64,000 bases of DNA from Diabrotica undecimpunctata (taxonomy: Eukaryota > Arthropoda > Insecta > Coleoptera > Chrysomelidae), in assembly GCF_040954645.1 (NCBI RefSeq), contig NC_092804.1:38469753-38533752 (forward strand), written 5' to 3'. Position 1 is the first letter of the stretch. Every line of letters starts with the position of its first letter. The position numbers and the translations under genes are program-made. Positions 11,641-22,399 of the stretch are shown piece by piece. Under the pieces are notes generated by a model that was not told the origin of the DNA, searched no databases, and saw nothing but the letters and a program-made list of their open reading frames with translations.

Positions 11641-12877
11641 CAACCAGTGGTGGGGAGGAAAGATGGGGAAACTGGTTAGAGGAGACAGTATTTTTTACGC
11701 CGATCATTTTAAAAACGTTAAAAGTTTAATTTTGGAATTTTCTTTTGACAACAATATAGCAATTTCTTCTGCTCAACAAACATTTAAAAACGAAATCGTT
11801 AAACAATAAATCCATTGGCAAAACTCGAATATATTTATATGCATATATTTTACATTTTGAATATGCATATTTGCCTAAGACGTGATGAAACTTGTTAGCA
11901 AGTGTAATTACGAATTATTAGGTAGATATACTACTCTGCTATTCCTATTAAAGTAAAAATAATTCAAAGGGTCTAATCGTATAGAGAATTATCGCGTCGA
12001 GTCCATATTTAGGTATCAAAAACCATATGCTAAACCATATACTCGACTAGTATCATATATACGAATTATTATTGTTTGTTACTGCGAAATGAAAATCGAG
12101 TTTCTTTAATTGTTATGTTTTAATTAACCAACTTTAAAAATTATTATACAGGGCTTTTTGAAAAAAGTACAACAGTCTTTTATTATATTCAATGACCAAG
12201 AAAAAATAACCTGACGACCGGAAAAATCATTCTCTTGACGAACCGATCGGCGACTGATAGCCTCTTGTGTGAGGCATATTTAGTCGACGACGCGAAATAA
12301 TTTCAAAATTGACGGAAGTGTTGAAACAACCACAATCCAATTTTGAATATTTGATTTACTAAAGATAAAGATAAAAAGTAGTGATGAAATACTTAATAAT
12401 TTATAAGAGCAAAATTTAACTAAATCGACTTTATTGAATGTCATTAGAACATTACTACACTGTTTTTAGAATTCGCTAACATAAAGTGTCGTAATTTCTC
12501 TTCCTTTGTTTTTTTTTTGTCGGTCGTCCGGATCAGATTAAGTCATTCATGGCCTTCGCCGTTAAATTATTTTTCGAAACAATTCGACCTAGGTCTGGGA
12601 ATTGTGCTGTAAACAATTGGCGTGTTTCACACTGATTAACTACATACCAGATAACTGGGGCTTTGTTAACCTGCGTAACCAACAAACTGGAAACGTTGCT
12701 GAATGCTTTACATATTGTGGCTTTGTTAAATCAACGATACGTGGACGACTATTTACTACTGTTTCAGTTTTAATTAAAATATTTGTATGTGTGTATCGTA
12801 ATAAAAGGGAATGTTTGTTTTATTTTTCACTGGTAAATGAACTGAATTAAATAGAAGATTATCCGGAACGATCGATA

Positions 12878-12879
<2 letters not shown>
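11641..12879. other. No recognised gene; less AT-rich block near 12500-12760
   Basis: No transposon or protein similarity recognised. About 12500-12760 is more mixed in composition than its neighbours and contains two copies of GGCTTTGTTAA (near 12659 and 12719) and GTAAACAATTGG (near 12610), resembling Sox/TCF/Fox-type binding cores. The 82-codon frame at 12602-12850 crosses this block and I see no support for it as a protein. Confidence 0.4.

Positions 12880-12951
<72 letters not shown>
12880..12951. repeat. (TA)n microsatellite
   Basis: About 36 TA units. Confidence 0.97.
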
Positions 12952-12956
<5 letters not shown>

Positions 12957-13084
12957 AACAAATTAAACCCCTTAATTTGTAATCTCTCATTAATTTTAAC
13001 TTCCCATATACCTGTATATAATTTTTACCTATTTTAATGATATCTTTACTTTAATTACAAGGTTATTTACCTTTTGGTAGAATC

Positions 13085-13285
13085 GGATCTATTGCAAAAT
13101 TCTTTTGCTTTTATTCCCCTAGAGAAATAATCTGCTGGGTTTTCTTTTGTATATATTTTAAACCAGCGATCAGGTCTATTAGTTAGTAGTGTCTACTATT
13201 TCCGACAAACGTTTTCCATCTACTTGGTTGTCCTTGTATCCATGCCAGGGTATTGGGGAATGAGACCATGCGTATATTTATACAT
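13085..13285 (-). pseudogene. BEL/Pao retrotransposon fragment, RNase H to integrase linker
   Basis: Minus strand reads LAWIQGQPSRWKTFVGN and, after a shift, KENPADYFSRGI. In BEL/Pao polyproteins the WI.G.P.RWKTFVANRV block is followed by an NPAD..SRG block between the RNase H-like and integrase regions. This is the downstream half of an element whose upstream half is at 14677-14985; a LINE lies between them. The 13 bases at 13273-13285 are duplicated at 14677-14689. Frameshifts are present and no long terminal repeat is recognised nearby. Confidence 0.75.
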
Positions 13286-14676
13286 TGACGAAGAAACACT
13301 GCATATACTTTTAGATTTGTTCAAAAAAGTATATACAACAGGAGTAATACCCGAATATTGGTTGGTGTCCACTTTTGTAACACTACCAAAGTCAGTACAT
13401 GCGACAGAATGCTCCCAGTACAGGACAATTTCCTTAATAAGCCACACACTTAAGATATTTCTCAAAATAATACATGGAAGTCTATACAAAAAAATAGAAG
13501 AAGATATAGATAACACCCAGTTTGGATTCAGAGAAGGACTAGGAACGAGAGAGGCTCTGTTCGCTTTTAATGTTCTCGCGCAAAGACGACTAGATATGAA
13601 CCAGGATCTCCATGTCTGCTTTATAGATTATCAAAAGGCTTTTGATAGAGTACGACATCAGAAACTCGTAAAACTGTTAAAAGAAAAGAATGTGGATAGT
13701 CGAGATATACGGGTTATTGTCAATCTGTACAGGAATCAAAAAGCAAAGGGTAGAATCGAAAATGTCGATACATAAACTATAGCAATCAAAAGTGGTGTTA
13801 GGCAGGGTTGCGTGCTGTCCCCATTGTTATTCAGCCTGTACAGCGAAGCTATTTTTAAGGAAGCAATATCAGAGGAACAACAGGGTATATCAATAAATGG
13901 AATAATCTTGAACAACATAAGATTTGCAGACGACACCGCTGTTTTTGCAGACAGTCTAGAAGCACTGCAACACTTAGTAAATAGATTACATCAAGTCAGT
14001 ATAAAATATGAACTACAAATGAACGTTAATAAAACCAAGTGCATGAATATTTGTAAGTAACATACAGTAGGAAGGCTAGATATCGAGGGAAAACAAGTAG
14101 AAAAAGTGAATAACTACAAATATCTAGGAACCTGGCTAAAAGAAATCAAAGGTAGAGAAATAAGGACACGTATTGAAATTGCAAGACAAGCGTTTATAAA
14201 AATGAAAACATTGTTTGTTAATCGAGACCTTTCTCTGGAGCTGAGGATGATAGCCTTAAGATGCTACGTGTTCTCAACTTTGTTGTATGGAATGGAAAGC
14301 TGGACACTAAAAGTGGATAATATAAAGAAGTTGGAATCATTTGAGATGTGGTGGTACAGAAGGATTTTGAAAATATCATGGACCCAACGAGTTACAAATG
14401 CAGAAGTGTTAAAAGGCCACAAAATAATTGCGAGGTCATAAAGCGCATCAAAACAAGAAAGCTGGAATATTTAGGCCACATTACCAGACGTGCTCATAAT
14501 GCAAGGTAAAATCAAGGGTAACAGATCCATAGGAAGATAAAGAATTTCCTGGCTAAAAAACCTAAGAGAGTGGTATAGTTGCAGCTCAGTAGATCTTTTC
14601 AGAACAGCCGCCAATAAGGTACGGATAGTTGTGATGATAGCCAACCTCCGATAGGAGAAGGAACTACAAGAAGAAA
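13286..14676 (+). mobile_element. 5'-truncated LINE (family with GAA-type tail)
   Basis: A LINE inserted into the BEL/Pao remnant, bounded by near-identical 13-bp sequences (TATATTTATACAT / TATATTTCTACAT). The body starts inside the RT domain at DEETLHILLDLFKKVY and runs FRExLGTREALF, CFIDYQKAFDRVRHQKLV (motif A, about 13617-13670), SGVRQGCVLSPLLFSLYSE (about 13790-13850), IRFADDTAVFAD (motif C, about 13917-13950), YKYLGTWL, LYGMESWTLK, MWWYRRILKISWTQRVTN and, in a shifted frame, EYLGHITR and SWLKNLREWYS. Stops at 13773-13775 and 14058-14060 and shifts after 14430 inactivate it. The 3' end is AACTACAAGAAGAA. Confidence 0.9.
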
Positions 14677-14985
14677 TATATTTCTACATCACTGTAGTTT
14701 CCTTGTCTAACGCTTTGAGAACGACATTTTTTAGTTTCTCTGGTATGTTTTTCATTAAATCTTGACAATTGCAACGTTTCTGATCCAGCTAGCACGCCGT
14801 CTACATATATGTTGTTTTGAACAATTTCTACGGCTAGTGGATATAACTACAAATCTTTCTTCTTTATCCCTTTTTACTGTTGTTTTATAATATTCTTCGC
14901 ATTCTTTTTCTTTTACTGAAAGTGTATTGATTTGATCTACTTCTTTTAACCTCCAATATCTTTTTATTTCTTCATCCATCTGTCA
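14677..14985 (-). pseudogene. BEL/Pao retrotransposon fragment, RT region with internal deletion
   Basis: Minus strand opens with IKRYWRLKEVD and KECEEYYKTTVKRDKEERFV, matching the linker that precedes the Pao-type RT (FWELEE ... EE.F..T..RD..GRYVV). It then jumps, in another frame, to AVEIVQNNIYVDGVLAGSETL, which corresponds to the RT motif C region (FYVDDxLTG) with the second aspartate replaced by glycine. Most of the palm is therefore deleted. It continues up to the LINE insertion and is collinear with the fragment at 13085-13285. Confidence 0.75.
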
Positions 14986-15588
14986 CCTAGAGATTATACT
15001 GAGTACTTTTATCTTAGGGATATGGATTGAACATATTGGCCACTATATATAAAACCAGACAACCAATAGAAAATGTCTAAATACATATAAAATAATAAGA
15101 ATATTAATAATATAAAATAATCATAACACTTAACTAATTGACTCGGCCCCCGAAGCACGGCGATGTCTCAGTTAAATTGGAAATTGAAAAATTTCTAGTG
15201 TATTTTTTGTTTATTTTAATATTCATTTCCAGTGATTTTCTTACCTTCTAATCAAGGTCTTCCTTGTTATACGGTAATATGGCTTAGTCATTCGCAAATT
15301 GTAACGAGTGTATTAGTACTTCTCTCCAAAGTTGACCATCCCCATATGTAACAAAAGATAACACAAAATTGCACAAATGAGGACGTTATATAATCACAAA
15401 TTCATTCTTCTTCATTCAATCATTCACTCTTCAGCCTTGACCCCTGGAGGGAGTGTATTGTTCGTCGTGATATCGTCTATGGTTATCAACTAGATGTTTT
15501 GAAGTCCAAGAATTCGACACCCTCAGACCATTTTTCACGATGCCAATTATTGTGGGAGTCAGTTAGTTCAGACATGTATTTTTGAATG
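14986..15588. other. No recognised feature
   Basis: AT-rich. One more balanced stretch (about 15140-15175) and one at 15430-15590 have no match I recognise. Part could be BEL/Pao flank, but no terminal repeat is identifiable. Confidence 0.4.
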
Positions 15589-15589
15589 A

Positions 15590-15905
15590 TGCTATCGCAA
15601 CCTGTCGAATGCCATGGTTAAATCTTCAAAGAACATATCTGCAGGTGTGTTGTATTGTATCCATTTTTCTTTGATTTCTTGTATTGTCAAAGGTGTGTAT
15701 ATTATAGATCTGCCTTTGTAAATCCTTTTGACATTTGAAAATACCTTCATTGCTATGTTTAGGAGCGATATTCCCCTGTAGTTATCTGGTCTGGGTTTTT
15801 GTCCCATTTTGAAGTTAAGTGCTATTATGATTGTCTACCGATTTGGCGATGTGTATTATTTTTCTAGTAGTTTATTAAATAGGATAGTTGGGTTATCCGT
15901 TTTAG
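15590..15905 (-). pseudogene. LINE reverse transcriptase fragment, fingers region
   Basis: Minus strand carries a KMGQKPRPDNYRGISLLNIA segment (the KGD....NYRGISLL block that opens the RT domain), then after a deletion VKRIYKGRSIIYTPLTIQEI and PADMFFEDLTMAFDRLR, which replaces the usual FVDFxxAFDxL motif A. The block between them (QxGFRxGRS) is missing, so the copy is internally deleted. No motif B or C follows. Confidence 0.7.
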
Positions 15906-17075
15906 GTTATTTAGGATTCCTAGTTTCTATGGTGTAATTTATTATGCTCGATAATTTTGTACTCTATTCAAACTTGAGTTCCCACATGTCAACGAACGGA
16001 AGTTCTTGGCTTATTATACATTACTTATTACAATAATATACAATACAGGTAATCAAATTTGCTATAGTTTAATGATGTTATAATAATTATGGAAATTATA
16101 AATCTGAAAACGTGAAAATGTGAATAAGTATCTTAGTACTACAAGTAGATAGAGAAAACAAAAAGGTACCTGATAAAAGTAACATGGTGTAGATATTATC
16201 CAAAATAAAAAGCAAAATCTGGGTTTGGCAAAACGACAACACCTTTGAATCAACTGTGTTTGAATACTACTAAAAAAGAAATAATTAATTATCTACATAA
16301 TATGTAGATAATGTGAAATGGAGAAACAGATAATGTGAAATGGAGATAATGTGAAATGGAGAAACAATTTATTAATTTTACCATGACGATAAATATGAAT
16401 TAATCAAATATGTGACACTAACTTCCAGTATTATCTTGTAATGACAGGTGAAAGCATGCACTCCTTCAGAGTGTTATCTTGGTTATATTATTTTTATTAT
16501 TAATTAAAGCTTTGTAGATACCATCCACTTTTTAACGATATTATAACTGTACAGTATTTCATACATCGTATAATCAGTAGATTGACCATCCTAGATCTTT
16601 ATTAATTGAAATATTCAAATGGGCTATAAAAATCAAACCCAATTTGCCTACGCGATGAAAGCCGCTGCGGGCACAAAAACTCTTCAATTATAGTGTAGTA
16701 GCACAGTAGCTAAAATGCTGAAGCAATTTTGATAATTATCGATATGCCATCCGTTTAATTTATAACAGATGAAGATATTGTAATGGAAATGTGAGACCTA
16801 CTTAATTAGGATTATGTGAAGCCCTGTCGCGGCCAACTTCCGGAAGGTATAATAAAATTTTTTTTTAGAGCTGATCATCGTATGTATAAAAATGGAAGAC
16901 CTTATTAGATTTATCAATGCACAATACTAAGATAGATGAGAAATGCAGAAACAAAAGAAAAACTAACTAGAAAAATTACCAGTTGGAAACGTAAGACCTA
17001 TGAGTAAGATAGACGCACATAAATGACGATATTGTCATTTAAAAGTTTGGTTTAAAGTGGCTTATTGAATCATGT
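15906..17075. other. AT-rich DNA without recognised gene
   Basis: No protein similarity. Contains the short tandem repeat at 16308-16366 and a small palindrome around 16289-16313 (ATTATCTACATA / TATGTAGATAAT). Confidence 0.5.
16308..16366. repeat. Short tandem repeat, about 3 units
   Basis: Three copies of ATAATGTGAAATGGAGA, the first and last followed by AACA. The unit is about 17-22 bp. Confidence 0.8.
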
Positions 17076-17214
17076 TTAACCCATTATCTGCCAATCTCCT
17101 ATTTTTGGGAGACGTTTTCAATTTTTATTATTTTAATGTATAACTGTAGCTTTTTTTATTAAAAATACCCGTTAGAATAATAACATATCTCTCCCTCTAT
17201 AAAACCATTGCTAA
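17076..17214. mobile_element. Left end of a piggyBac-like element (TTAA + CCCATTATCTGCC)
   Basis: TTAA at 17076-17079 is followed by CCCATTATCTGCC, the form expected of a piggyBac terminus (TTAA target, CCC start). A decayed piggyBac transposase lies downstream at 19639-22205, separated by a LINE insertion, so I read this as its left end. No matching right terminus is visible after 22205. The assignment is inference. Confidence 0.5.
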
Positions 17215-17505
17215 TTGCTGAAAAAGAAAAGGCTAGAGCAAATTTCAACAAAATGAGAAGAGTGCTATGTACAAGAGATTTAAAATTGGAACTAAGTGTT
17301 AGGTTGGCGAGGTGCTATGTTTTTTCGACTTTATTTTATGGAATGGAATCTAGGACCTTGAATTCGATATCAATGAAAAAACTGGAATCATTCGAGCTGG
17401 GGTGTATAGAAGAATTCTGAAAATATCGTGGACAGAACACGTCACAAACAAAGAGGTTCTGAGAAGGATGAATAAAGAAATAGAAATTTTAAATACAATT
17501 AAAAC
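17215..17505 (+). mobile_element. LINE A, 5' half (RT C-terminal region)
   Basis: Starts immediately after a 16-bp sequence (ATAAAACCATTGCTAA, 17199-17214) that reappears at 19370-19385, after the other half of the element. Encodes KARANFNKMRRVLCTRDLKL, CYVFSTLFYGMESRTL, KKLESFEL, then after a frameshift a KISWTEHVTNKEVLRRMN-like segment, ending EILNTIKT at 17505. This is the region after the RT palm. The reading resumes at 19118 with TIKTRKLEYLGH. Confidence 0.9.
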
Positions 17506-17639
17506 GATATTGATGAAGCAATGGCGGCAAGAGACTTAGAAGAGGCAACTGCATATTACAGAAAAAGTTGGAAATTGGGGGCGGAGAAGCGGCGACAGCC
17601 GTAATAAATTCGTTATTTTATATATATATATATATATAT
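17506..17639 (+). mobile_element. LINE 3' tail with (TA)n end, inserted in LINE A
   Basis: Opens with a short frame, DEAMAARDLEEATAYYRKSW and KLGAEKRRQP then stop, which looks like the last residues of another LINE polyprotein, followed by a (TA)n run. The insertion is flanked by the 12-bp duplication TACAATTAAAAC (17494-17505 and 19118-19129). The continuation of its (TA)n tail is at 19061-19117, on the far side of the LTR-like segment. The LINE assignment of this short piece is less sure than the insertion itself. Confidence 0.55.
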
Positions 17640-18205
17640 TGATATGATATAGGAGAGAGAAAAATAGTGATTAAAAATAATTTACAAATTATATATTAGA
17701 TATTAAAAGTATTTGGTTATTTTAAGAAGTTATATACTAGAGAATTTATAAAAATTATTTATGTGAGGGCATTTTTAAGAAATTAGCATATAATAATTGT
17801 AAAAAATTGTATTTTAGTAATTATAATGTGGTAGATATATTTAAGTGAGCCATGTGACTAGACAACCAACTATACATACTCTCCAAGTGACATTTTAGGA
17901 AATAATTGGGAATATAAAGTGGGGTTATAATAATAATGTTAGTTTAAAATGTTTAATTTATATATATTTAATGATTTAAGTGTTTATTCTGATCTGAAAA
18001 GCCTAAATGTCAACAAAATTATCAATAGAACATTAACGAATTCTCCAGAATGCAGAATTTGACCTTTGTTTATGTTGGAACATTCTGGAATAATGATTAT
18101 GTCGGTGGATCGAACAGATACTTTTTTCGAGAATATCCATATAGAAGAAATAGAACTAAATCGAACATGATCTCTTACCAGATGGTTCTGGAACATCCAA
18201 AAAGA

Positions 18206-18213
18206 TATAAATA
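18206..18213 (+). promoter_or_regulatory. TATA box of the putative LTR
   Basis: TATAAATA followed about 30 bases later by ACAGTTTT and then TCAGTC, compatible with a Pol II start. It divides the LTR into a U3-like part (upstream 570 bp) and an R/U5-like part. Confidence 0.55.
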
Positions 18214-18245
18214 CCCGTGATTTGGATTCAAGAAGACAGTTTTTA

Positions 18246-18345
18246 GTCAGAAAGTCAGTCAGTCAGTCAGAAAGTTTAAGTCAAGCAGTCAGAAAGTTTA
18301 GTCAGTCCAGTCAGAAAGTTTAGTAAGAAAGTTAGTCCATTCAGT
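18246..18345 (+). repeat. GTCAG(AAAGTT) tandem-like repeats
   Basis: Repeated GTCAGTCAGTCAG and AGTCAGAAAGTTTAGTCAG units just downstream of the TATA box in the putative LTR. Confidence 0.8.
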
Positions 18346-18943
18346 TTTAGTATGAAAATTAGTTAGAGGCAGTCAATCAGTTACAATTGTTCAATATAGT
18401 GAGTTAAATCAAAAGTAAGAAACAGTATAAAGAAAATATTGAAGATTAAAAATTATGTTATGTATAAATGATAATTGGATAATGGAAGAAGTATTAATTG
18501 AACATTAAAATTAAATAATATATTTGGTGATTGGATATTGGTATATAGAAAAGAAGAATAAATATAAATGCTGTTTACTGGTTTGCTTGGTGGTTTATAA
18601 ATGCTGTGAAGAAAAATATCTTAAATTGGTGGATGCTGATAATTGGAAAAAGTAATTTGACAAAAACAAGGATAACCGAAGCTGAGAAGAAGACATTTGA
18701 GTGGTGATTATAATCTATATAGTGGAAAACAGTTCATTTAGGCATTCAGTGACAGAAAGGTACAAAATTTTGTTAATATAATTTAGTTAGTGTCATAACA
18801 ATTTCAATTTTGTAGATAGTTTGTTTAAATTTTACATTGTCTATAGAATTTAATTAGTTTCACAAGAATTTCAAATTAAAGATAGTTTATTTTAAATTTA
18901 CATTGGCTAGGTTAGATATATATTTGTGTTTCATAGTAGATCT

Positions 18944-18949
18944 AATAAA
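18944..18949 (+). terminator. Polyadenylation signal AATAAA of the putative LTR
   Basis: AATAAA about 110 bp before the LTR end, with a second one at 19047-19052. Position fits an R-region polyadenylation site. Confidence 0.4.
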
Positions 18950-19056
18950 GATAATTTAAAAAAGTACTTACAAACTAATTCTTTGGGAACCGCGATAAAA
19001 ACCCTATATTATTAAAAAATACTCATTGCTCATCATTCAAACAAACAATAAATCAT

Positions 19057-19060
<4 letters not shown>

Positions 19061-19117
<57 letters not shown>
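19061..19117. repeat. (TA)n tract, tail of the inserted LINE fragment
   Basis: Continuous TA repeat between the LTR end and the resumed LINE A sequence. Confidence 0.9.
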
Positions 19118-19123
<6 letters not shown>

Positions 19124-19369
19124 TAAAACAAGAAAATTGGAATATCTCGGACATATTACACGTGGAGAGAAATACACCTGGCTCCAACTGATTATGCAGG
19201 GAAAGATCCAAGGAAAGAGAAGCATAGGGAGGCGTAGAATGTCATGGCTGCGCAACTTGAGAGAGTGGTATGGATGTACATCAAAAGAATTTTTCAGAGC
19301 AGCCGTCTCAAAAGTCCGAATAGCTATGACTGCCAACCTCCTTCGCGGAAATGGCACTTGAAGAAGAAG
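19118..19369 (+). mobile_element. LINE A, 3' half (polyprotein tail)
   Basis: Reads TIKTRKLEYLGHITRGEKYT, LQLIMQGKIQGKRSIG, RRRMSWLRNLREWYGCTSKE, FFRAAVSKVRIAMTANLL and stops at 19359-19361, followed by a GAAGAAGA tail and the 16-bp duplication ATAAAACCATTGCTAA. A nearly identical unsplit copy at 42428-42712 (minus) shows the order of this junction without insertion: EILNIIKTRKLEYLGH. Confidence 0.92.
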
Positions 19370-19638
19370 ATAAAACCATTGCTAACTTCAGGTTGAAACT
19401 TATATCCACAAAATGTCTTGTAAAAGAGTTTGTTTTTTGATATTTTAGTGTTCAAAGTACTTCTAAATAAAAACTTAAAATTAAAACGTGTTTTATAAAC
19501 TTAGTTCTATACATTCATCAAGAAATACTATATATTCCAGATTTTGGGTAAGTGTTTTTCATTTATAAATGCAGAGTCCAATTTTTGGGACACTGGAATA
19601 ACACATATATAAAATAAATATTAAAAATATGTTTTTTA

Positions 19639-20542
19639 AATGGGTTCTAAGAAGATTTTAACAATTTCTAAACCAACTGCTATTGTACAAAATGAAAATT
19701 GTTGTACTGAACTTGAAAACAAAGACACTAACGATGTGAATCTTGCGATTATACCACCTCATGATCATAAATTAATGGATTTGGAAAATGTTTACTCATC
19801 ATACTGACGAAAATAAATGAAGAAATGAAAATTTAGAAGCAGGAATATCAGAAGCAAATATTATTTAACAAAAAAAAATAGGAACTAATTAATCTCAATC
19901 TAAAAAAATCAGAGAGGTTAACATAATTTGGAAGAGTATACCCTCTAATAACCGTAAGACAGCAAAGTGAAATTTATGCAAAAAAAAAGTAACAACGTAA
20001 ACATTTCTTTGAGTTTATAAGACCTGAAAACATTTATTGAAATATTAGTGGCTAACATAAACTACCACAAGAAGATATGTATTGTATACAAGGACTTCAC
20101 GCTGGTGTACCGATGATTTATATTTCCATGACAATGGGTGAATTTCGCAAAATGTAGCAATATATTCACCTGAATGACAAAAGTATTTTGGTAGACAGAT
20201 AAATTTTATAAACATAAAAAATACTTCGATATGCCAAAATTTAATTTAAATGTTTTAACTATGGACACTAGCGAGAATTATACGAGAAAATAGAACCAAG
20301 CAATGTTCACTAATGTCATGTAAAGATATAGAAAAAAGAAAAGAAAGAGGTTATTTTGAAAAAAAAAATTGATCAGAGCAACGAAGTTCTTATGGTATAA
20401 TGGAAGGACAACAAAACGGTAACAATAGCATCAAACTATAGCGATGTTTTTCCGCTAATTATTACCAAAAGATTTTCACAAAAAGAGAAGCAAAAAAATT
20501 ATCGTTCCAATACCTCATTTGTTTTGTCAATGTTATAAAAAT
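19639..20542 (+). pseudogene. piggyBac-like transposase, N-terminal and middle part, decayed
   Basis: From about 19639 (MGSKKILTISKP), with many stops. Recognisable piggyBac motifs: HKLPQEDMYCIQG, GVPMIYISMTMGEF and YIHLNDKSILV (about 20060-20190), then EVLMVxWKDNKTVTIASNY (about 20380-20440) and a KKIIVPIPHLF-like segment up to the LINE insertion at 20543. The segment with the first two catalytic aspartates is deleted between about 20250 and 20370. The frame resumes at 22109 after the LINE. The active enzyme would cut and paste at TTAA; this copy cannot. Confidence 0.8.
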
Positions 20543-22108
20543 GTGACATTAGACAGAGGTCCCAGTATACTGAATTCGGAAGTCAAAAAGGCAATACAGC
20601 AAGCCAAAAACAATAAAGCACTTGGACCAGATCAAATCCCTGCTGAGCTACTTAAACTTTTGGATGAGGGAAGCATTGCCTGCTTAACCACTTTCTTCAT
20701 CAAAATTTACAACGAAGAAAAAATACCAGATGATTGGTTAGAGTCACTGTTTATAACATTACCAAAGAAAAGCAGGCCCACCAAATGCAGCGATTTTAGA
20801 CTAATCAGTTTGATGAGTCACACACTGAAGATACTCTTACGAACTATACAAAACCGAGTATTCCTTCTATGCGAAAGTAGGATGGGTAATAAGCAATTTG
20901 GATTTAGAAACGGTCTAGGAACTAGAGAGGCAATATTCTGTATGCGCGTTCTATTACAAAAAAGTTGTGAATTCCGAAACAATGTTTATGTTTGTTTCAT
21001 CGACTTCGAGAAGGCGTTCGACAGAGTACAACACGATACACTTTTCGATTGCCTACGGGCAGCAGGACTTGACCACTATGATATAAGACTGCTGAAATAC
21101 TTATATTACAATCAAGTAGCCTCTATCCAAATTGAAGACAGTCCGACTGAAAAAATATCCATCAAACGTGGAGTACGGCAGGGTTGTGTTTTGTCACCCA
21201 CTCTTTTTAATCTGTACTCTGAAGAAATCTTTAAGGGGGCTTTGGATGACAGACAAGAGGGAGTAAGTCTAGGTGGAGAAGTAATCAACAATATTAGATA
21301 CGCTGACGATACAGCCATTCTTGCAGAAAATTTACAAGATCTCCAAACATTACTAAATCTAGTCAGTGAAGCAAGTTATCGGAGAGGCCTGAAAATCAAC
21401 ATTTCAAAGACAAAGTGGATGGCAGTTGGAAAAATCAATATAGATCAAGGTCTGATTTCTCTTAATGGAGAGGAGATCGAAAGGGTAAATCATTTCAAAT
21501 ACCTTGGCAGCTGGTTAAATGTAAATTGTGACTCTGATGAAGAGATAATAACCAGGATCGAAATATCACGTAAGGCTTTTATGACCTGGAAAGCAGTTTT
21601 ATGCAACAGAAACCTGTCGATAAATACTCGTAAGAAGGTCCTGAAATGTTATGTGTGGCCCATCCTATTGTATGGTTGTGAGACATGGACGTTAAAACCC
21701 ACAATGCTAAACAAGTTAGAAGCATTCGAATTGTGGTGCTATAGACGAATCCTAAAGATATCGTGGGTTTCGCACACTTCCAATGAAGATGTTCTTCAAA
21801 TGATCAATTCAGAACGTCTGCTCATAAACACCATAAAGAGGAGAAAAACAGAATACTTCGGCCATATAATTAGAGGACCTAAATACCATCTACTTCGCCT
21901 TATAATACAAGGAAAAGTGGAAGGAAAGAGATGGATTCGTCGAAAGAAACTTTTATGGCTGCGTAATATTAGACAATGATGTGGTTCCACAGTAGAAGAA
22001 TTATTTCGCGCAGCAGCCGAGAGAGAAAGGTTTCAGGAAATTGTAAACATGATGACAGCCAACGTCTGAATACGGACACGGCACCCAAAGAAGAAGAAGA
22101 AGAAGAAG
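20543..22108 (+). mobile_element. LINE B inserted in the piggyBac transposase
   Basis: Flanked by ATAAAAAT at 20535-20542 and 22109-22116. The coding frame 20543-21979 is open for more than 470 codons. Motifs: NNKALGPDQIPAELLKLL, SDFRLISLMSHTLKILL, KQFGFRNGLGTREAIF, CFIDFEKAFDRVQHDTLF (about 21000), RGVRQGCVLSPTLFNLYSEE (about 21170), IRYADDTAILAE (about 21290), FKYLGSWLN, LLYGCETWTLK, YRRILKISW and YFGHIIRGPKYHLL. It is 5' truncated in the linker before RT, so it lacks the endonuclease. A stop at 21977-21979 cuts the tail block, and the 3' end is a GAAGAAGAAG run. Confidence 0.93.
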
Positions 22109-22205
22109 ATAAAAATATGGGTGGCATGGACTTGTTAGACAAGCAAATATTTTTATACAGAGCTATAGGATGCCTTCAAAAAAATGGTGGCCGCCGCCAA
22201 GAAAA
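22109..22205 (+). pseudogene. piggyBac-like transposase, C-terminal part
   Basis: Resumes as KNMGGMDLLDKQIFLYRAIG, then in a shifted frame PSKKWWPPP. MGGVDLLD...YR and SKKWWWP are conserved in piggyBac transposases after the catalytic core. It continues the frame broken at 20542 once the LINE and one 8-bp copy are ignored. Beyond 22205 no similarity is clear. Confidence 0.8.
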
Positions 22206-22399
22206 TTCTACAATTTTCCACAAAACACATACCCAGCCATTGAAATTAAACGTATGGGCAGCAATTTTGTGTGGATCGTTTTTTTGCCATTCTTTTTGCA
22301 ACGAATGAAGAAACATATTTAGAATTATTAGAAGCATAAAAAATTTTCGGTAAAAAACATAGCATATGTTTTTTTCATAAAACATAACCTATTATAAAT

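Larger units (their letters stand above)
17640..19060 (+). mobile_element. Probable solo LTR, about 1.42 kb, inside a (TA)n tract
   Basis: Begins TGATATGATATA and ends ATCATAACA, so it has TG...CA ends with an imperfect inverted match (TGATATGATATA against TGTTATGATTTA). It splits a TA tract, so any 4-bp duplication (ATAT) is ambiguous. Inside, in the order expected of an LTR, are a TATA element at 18206-18213, a GTCAG-rich stretch soon after, and AATAAA signals at 18944-18949 and near the end. No internal coding region is attached, hence solo. Gypsy-type is plausible from the long LTR but unproved. Confidence 0.6.

Noticed and set aside
12602..12850. 82-codon frame as a small protein
   Set aside because: No domain, no signal and no support beyond openness; the DNA looks more like non-coding sequence.
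18246..18345. CRISPR-like array of GTCAG repeats
   Set aside because: Units are 5-20 bp, irregular, without spacers, in animal DNA downstream of an LTR TATA box.
22206..22330. Mariner transposase fragment (THTQPLKLNVWAAIL)
   Set aside because: A short resemblance to the THTQ..KLNVW block only; no other mariner motif nearby and the piggyBac frame runs into it. Left unassigned.
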